DNA from: Leptolinea sp.
Lineage (GTDB): Bacteria > Chloroflexota > Anaerolineae > Anaerolineales > Anaerolineaceae
Length of the DNA stretch: 7,528 nucleotides
Assembly (NCBI GenBank): GCA_022837205.1
Contig: JALHEL010000081.1
Span: forward strand, 1 to 7,528
Reading direction: 5' to 3'
The notes under the pieces were generated by a model. That model worked only from the letters and a program-made list of their open reading frames with translations, was not told where the DNA came from and made no database searches. This document shows positions 6,140-7,528 of this stretch, piece by piece. Made by a program: the position numbers and the translations under genes. The stretch's first letter is position 1. The number at the start of each line of letters is the position of its first letter.

Positions 6140-6156
6140 ATATAATAGCTTCTTGA

Positions 6157-6185
6157 ATAATACTTCTCATTTGCGGGGTTGTCAA
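6157..6185 (-). promoter_or_regulatory. abiE operon promoter
   Basis: On the minus strand, a perfect -35 TTGACA (6185 down to 6180) and a -10 TATTAT (6162 down to 6157) are separated by 17 bp. It lies between the two inverted-repeat operators and about 56 bp before the abiEi start codon, placing transcription start near 6150. Confidence 0.7.
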
Positions 6186-6186
6186 A

Positions 6187-6221
6187 AACTTGCCGCTTAT
6201 ATCATGTTAAAGCGGCAAGTT
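6187..6221. promoter_or_regulatory. Inverted-repeat operator 2 of abiE (upstream of promoter)
   Basis: AACTTGCCGCTT at 6187-6198 and AAGCGGCAAGTT at 6210-6221 form a perfect 12-bp inverted repeat with an 11-bp spacer. The inner TGCCGCT-N-AGCGGCA core matches operator 1 in arm sequence and spacing. It directly abuts the -35 box of the abiE promoter. Read on the minus strand, the second arm runs into five Ts, so the hairpin could also serve as a weak terminator for the upstream coupling-protein gene. Confidence 0.75.
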
Positions 6222-6274
6222 GGTAAAAACTGGAATTTATTGTTAGTTAAACATCCAAAAATGTCGATATGAGT

Positions 6275-7528
6275 TTATGCGTCTGATGAAACAAAACCCA
6301 CGTTGTAAATTTCTGAGACACGGTCTGTTTCTAACTTCATGTTTTTATCAACTTCCTTTCTAAAAATAAATGCCAGCTTAGAATCTGTATCTGAAAGAAA
6401 TCTGTAATTCGGATGCCTGGTGATATCGTATTTCTCTGACAAGAATGGGCGTTCACCACGAAGTTGAAGGATGCATTTTGAGTTATCCATCACCGCCAGC
6501 TCATCCTGGCTCATCAGGTCTTTGCCCATTTTCTGATGACTGATCCCATGGGTCTTTTCTCGCCCTCTGTTTTCAGAAGTATTGTCGAGATCAATCGTCT
6601 CCTTACCCAGTATCTCCGAGATTTCCTTAAGAGTGGTTTTTTCTTTTCCGCCCAGGAAAAGCATGCTGTCACAGTTGCCAACAATCGTTTCAGCATGTTC
6701 TTTGTAGAGTGCCTTGAGCTGACTTTGAGCCTGGAGGACGATGCAGGCTGAAATCTCACGACTGCGAATGGTGGCAATCAAGCGTTCAAAGCGTGGTATC
6801 TGTCCTATGTTAGGAAATTCATCCAGCAGGCAGCGCACATGAATTGGTAACCTTCCACCATAAACATTGTCCGCTTTATCACAAAGCAAGTTGAATAACT
6901 GAGTGTAAAGAATCGCAACCACAAAATTGAAGGTGTCATCGGTATCACTGATGATCACAAACAAGGCTGACTTCTCATCACCAAGAGTGTCCAGGTCCAT
7001 TTCATCGCAGCTCATCAGTTCCCTCAGTTCCTGAATATCAAACGGAGCCAGCCTGGCACCACAGGAAATAAGGATGGACTTGGCGGTCTTCCCGGCAGCC
7101 AGTTTGTATTTCTTGTACTGCCTTATGGCAAAGTGCTCCGGGGCTTTTTCTTCCAGTTCCTCAAACAACTCATCGACCGGGTTCTTAAAGTTTTCATCAT
7201 CTTCCCGTGCTTCAGAGGCGTCGATCATTTCAAGCAAGGTTGTGAAGTTTTGCTCCCGTTCCGGCGCTTCATACCAGATGTAGCCAATCAGGGCAGAATA
7301 GTACAAACGCTCTGCTTTGATCCAAAAGTCTTCCCCTGCCTTCTCTCCTTCCCCTTTGGTATTGATGATGATGGCATTGACCAGTTTGAGAATGTCTTTC
7401 TCAGAGTGGATGTAAGCAAAGGGATTGTAGTGCATGCTGCGTTTGAAATTGATCGTGTTCAGTACCCGGATGTGGTAGCCGTTGCGTTTGAGCATCGTGC
7501 CACATTCGGTGAGAATGGTTCCTTTTGG
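6275..7528 (-). CDS. VirD4/TraG-like type IV coupling protein, 5' end outside the window
   Basis: The 417 visible residues form the C-terminal two thirds of a conjugation coupling ATPase, which links the relaxase-DNA complex to the type IV secretion channel at the inner membrane. The frame remains open to the window edge and begins PKGTILTECGTMLKRNGY, the DPKG segment that follows the Walker A strand in VirD4/TraG proteins. The N-terminal membrane helices and Walker A itself are thus off the right end. Visible marks are NFKRSMHYNPFAYI, the all-alpha domain (GEDFWIKAERLYYSALIGYI), Walker B RCLLDEFPNIGQIP (acidic pair at about 236-237 of the visible part), IATIRSREIS, and VLQAQSQL with GNCD and LFLGGKEKTT. 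This matches the VirD4-like family of integrative conjugative elements in Firmicutes and other anaerobes. Stop TAA is at 6275-6277. An ATG at 7495 is internal and not the likely start. It points to an integrated conjugative element extending right. Confidence 0.93.
   Translation of the reverse strand, partial: PKGTILTECGTMLKRNGYHIRVLNTINFKRSMHYNPFAYIHSEKDILKLVNAIIINTKGEGEKAGEDFWIKAERLYYSALIGYIWYEAPEREQNFTTLLEMIDASEAREDDENFKNPVDELFEELEEKAPEHFAIRQYKKYKLAAGKTAKSILISCGARLAPFDIQELRELMSCDEMDLDTLGDEKSALFVIISDTDDTFNFVVAILYTQLFNLLCDKADNVYGGRLPIHVRCLLDEFPNIGQIPRFERLIATIRSREISACIVLQAQSQLKALYKEHAETIVGNCDSMLFLGGKEKTTLKEISEILGKETIDLDNTSENRGREKTHGISHQKMGKDLMSQDELAVMDNSKCILQLRGERPFLSEKYDITRHPNYRFLSDTDSKLAFIFRKEVDKNMKLETDRVSEIYNVGFVSSDA

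Noticed and set aside
6102..6185. Upstream extension of abiEi to ATG 6185
   Set aside because: The extension would cover the -35/-10 promoter and one operator, and a good ribosome binding site precedes ATG 6101.
7493..7495. ATG 7495 as the start of the coupling protein
   Set aside because: The frame stays open to the window edge and the upstream codons encode the conserved PKGT segment, so the true start is off the window.

Overview
The window carries a complete diversity-generating retroelement (DGR), a Ser/Thr receptor-like kinase, a type IV (AbiE) toxin-antitoxin operon and part of a conjugation gene. The kinase with its propeller-like sensor domain and the C-type-lectin/FGE-type DGR target look like what is common in Anaerolineae (Chloroflexota). 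The coupling protein at the right end is of the VirD4/TraG type known from integrative conjugative elements of Firmicutes and relatives. The host assignment is inferred from protein style only, with moderate confidence.

Left part (1-2020, + strand): the last 71 codons of a formylglycine-generating-enzyme/C-type-lectin-fold protein end at 217 and contain the variable repeat (VR, 101-204). A hairpin-rich gap follows, then a DGR reverse transcriptase (343-1401), an Avd-like four-helix-bundle accessory protein (1404-1745), and the AAC-rich template repeat (TR, 1778-1881). A structured, GC-rich RNA region after the TR ends in an intrinsic terminator near 2020. VR and TR align without gaps over 104 bp. 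Of 22 mismatches, 20 fall at TR adenines, which is the hallmark of adenine-directed mutagenic retrohoming. TR RNA is reverse transcribed by RT-Avd with errors opposite adenine, and the cDNA replaces VR, changing about 16 residues on the ligand-binding face of the target.

Middle (2021-4371, + strand): about 200 bp without a gene, holding a REP-like palindromic element and a possible -10 box, precedes a 715-aa transmembrane Hanks-type kinase with an extracytoplasmic propeller-like domain.

Right part (4538-7528, - strand): abiEi antitoxin and abiEii nucleotidyltransferase toxin are read leftward. The promoter before abiEi is bracketed by two copies of the same inverted repeat (TGCCGCTY-N11-RAGCGGCA), a clear candidate for a paired autoregulatory operator. 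Upstream of it, and running off the window, is the C-terminal two thirds of a VirD4-like coupling protein. The AbiE pair is therefore probably cargo or a stability module of a conjugative element whose edge may lie between 4372 and 4537.
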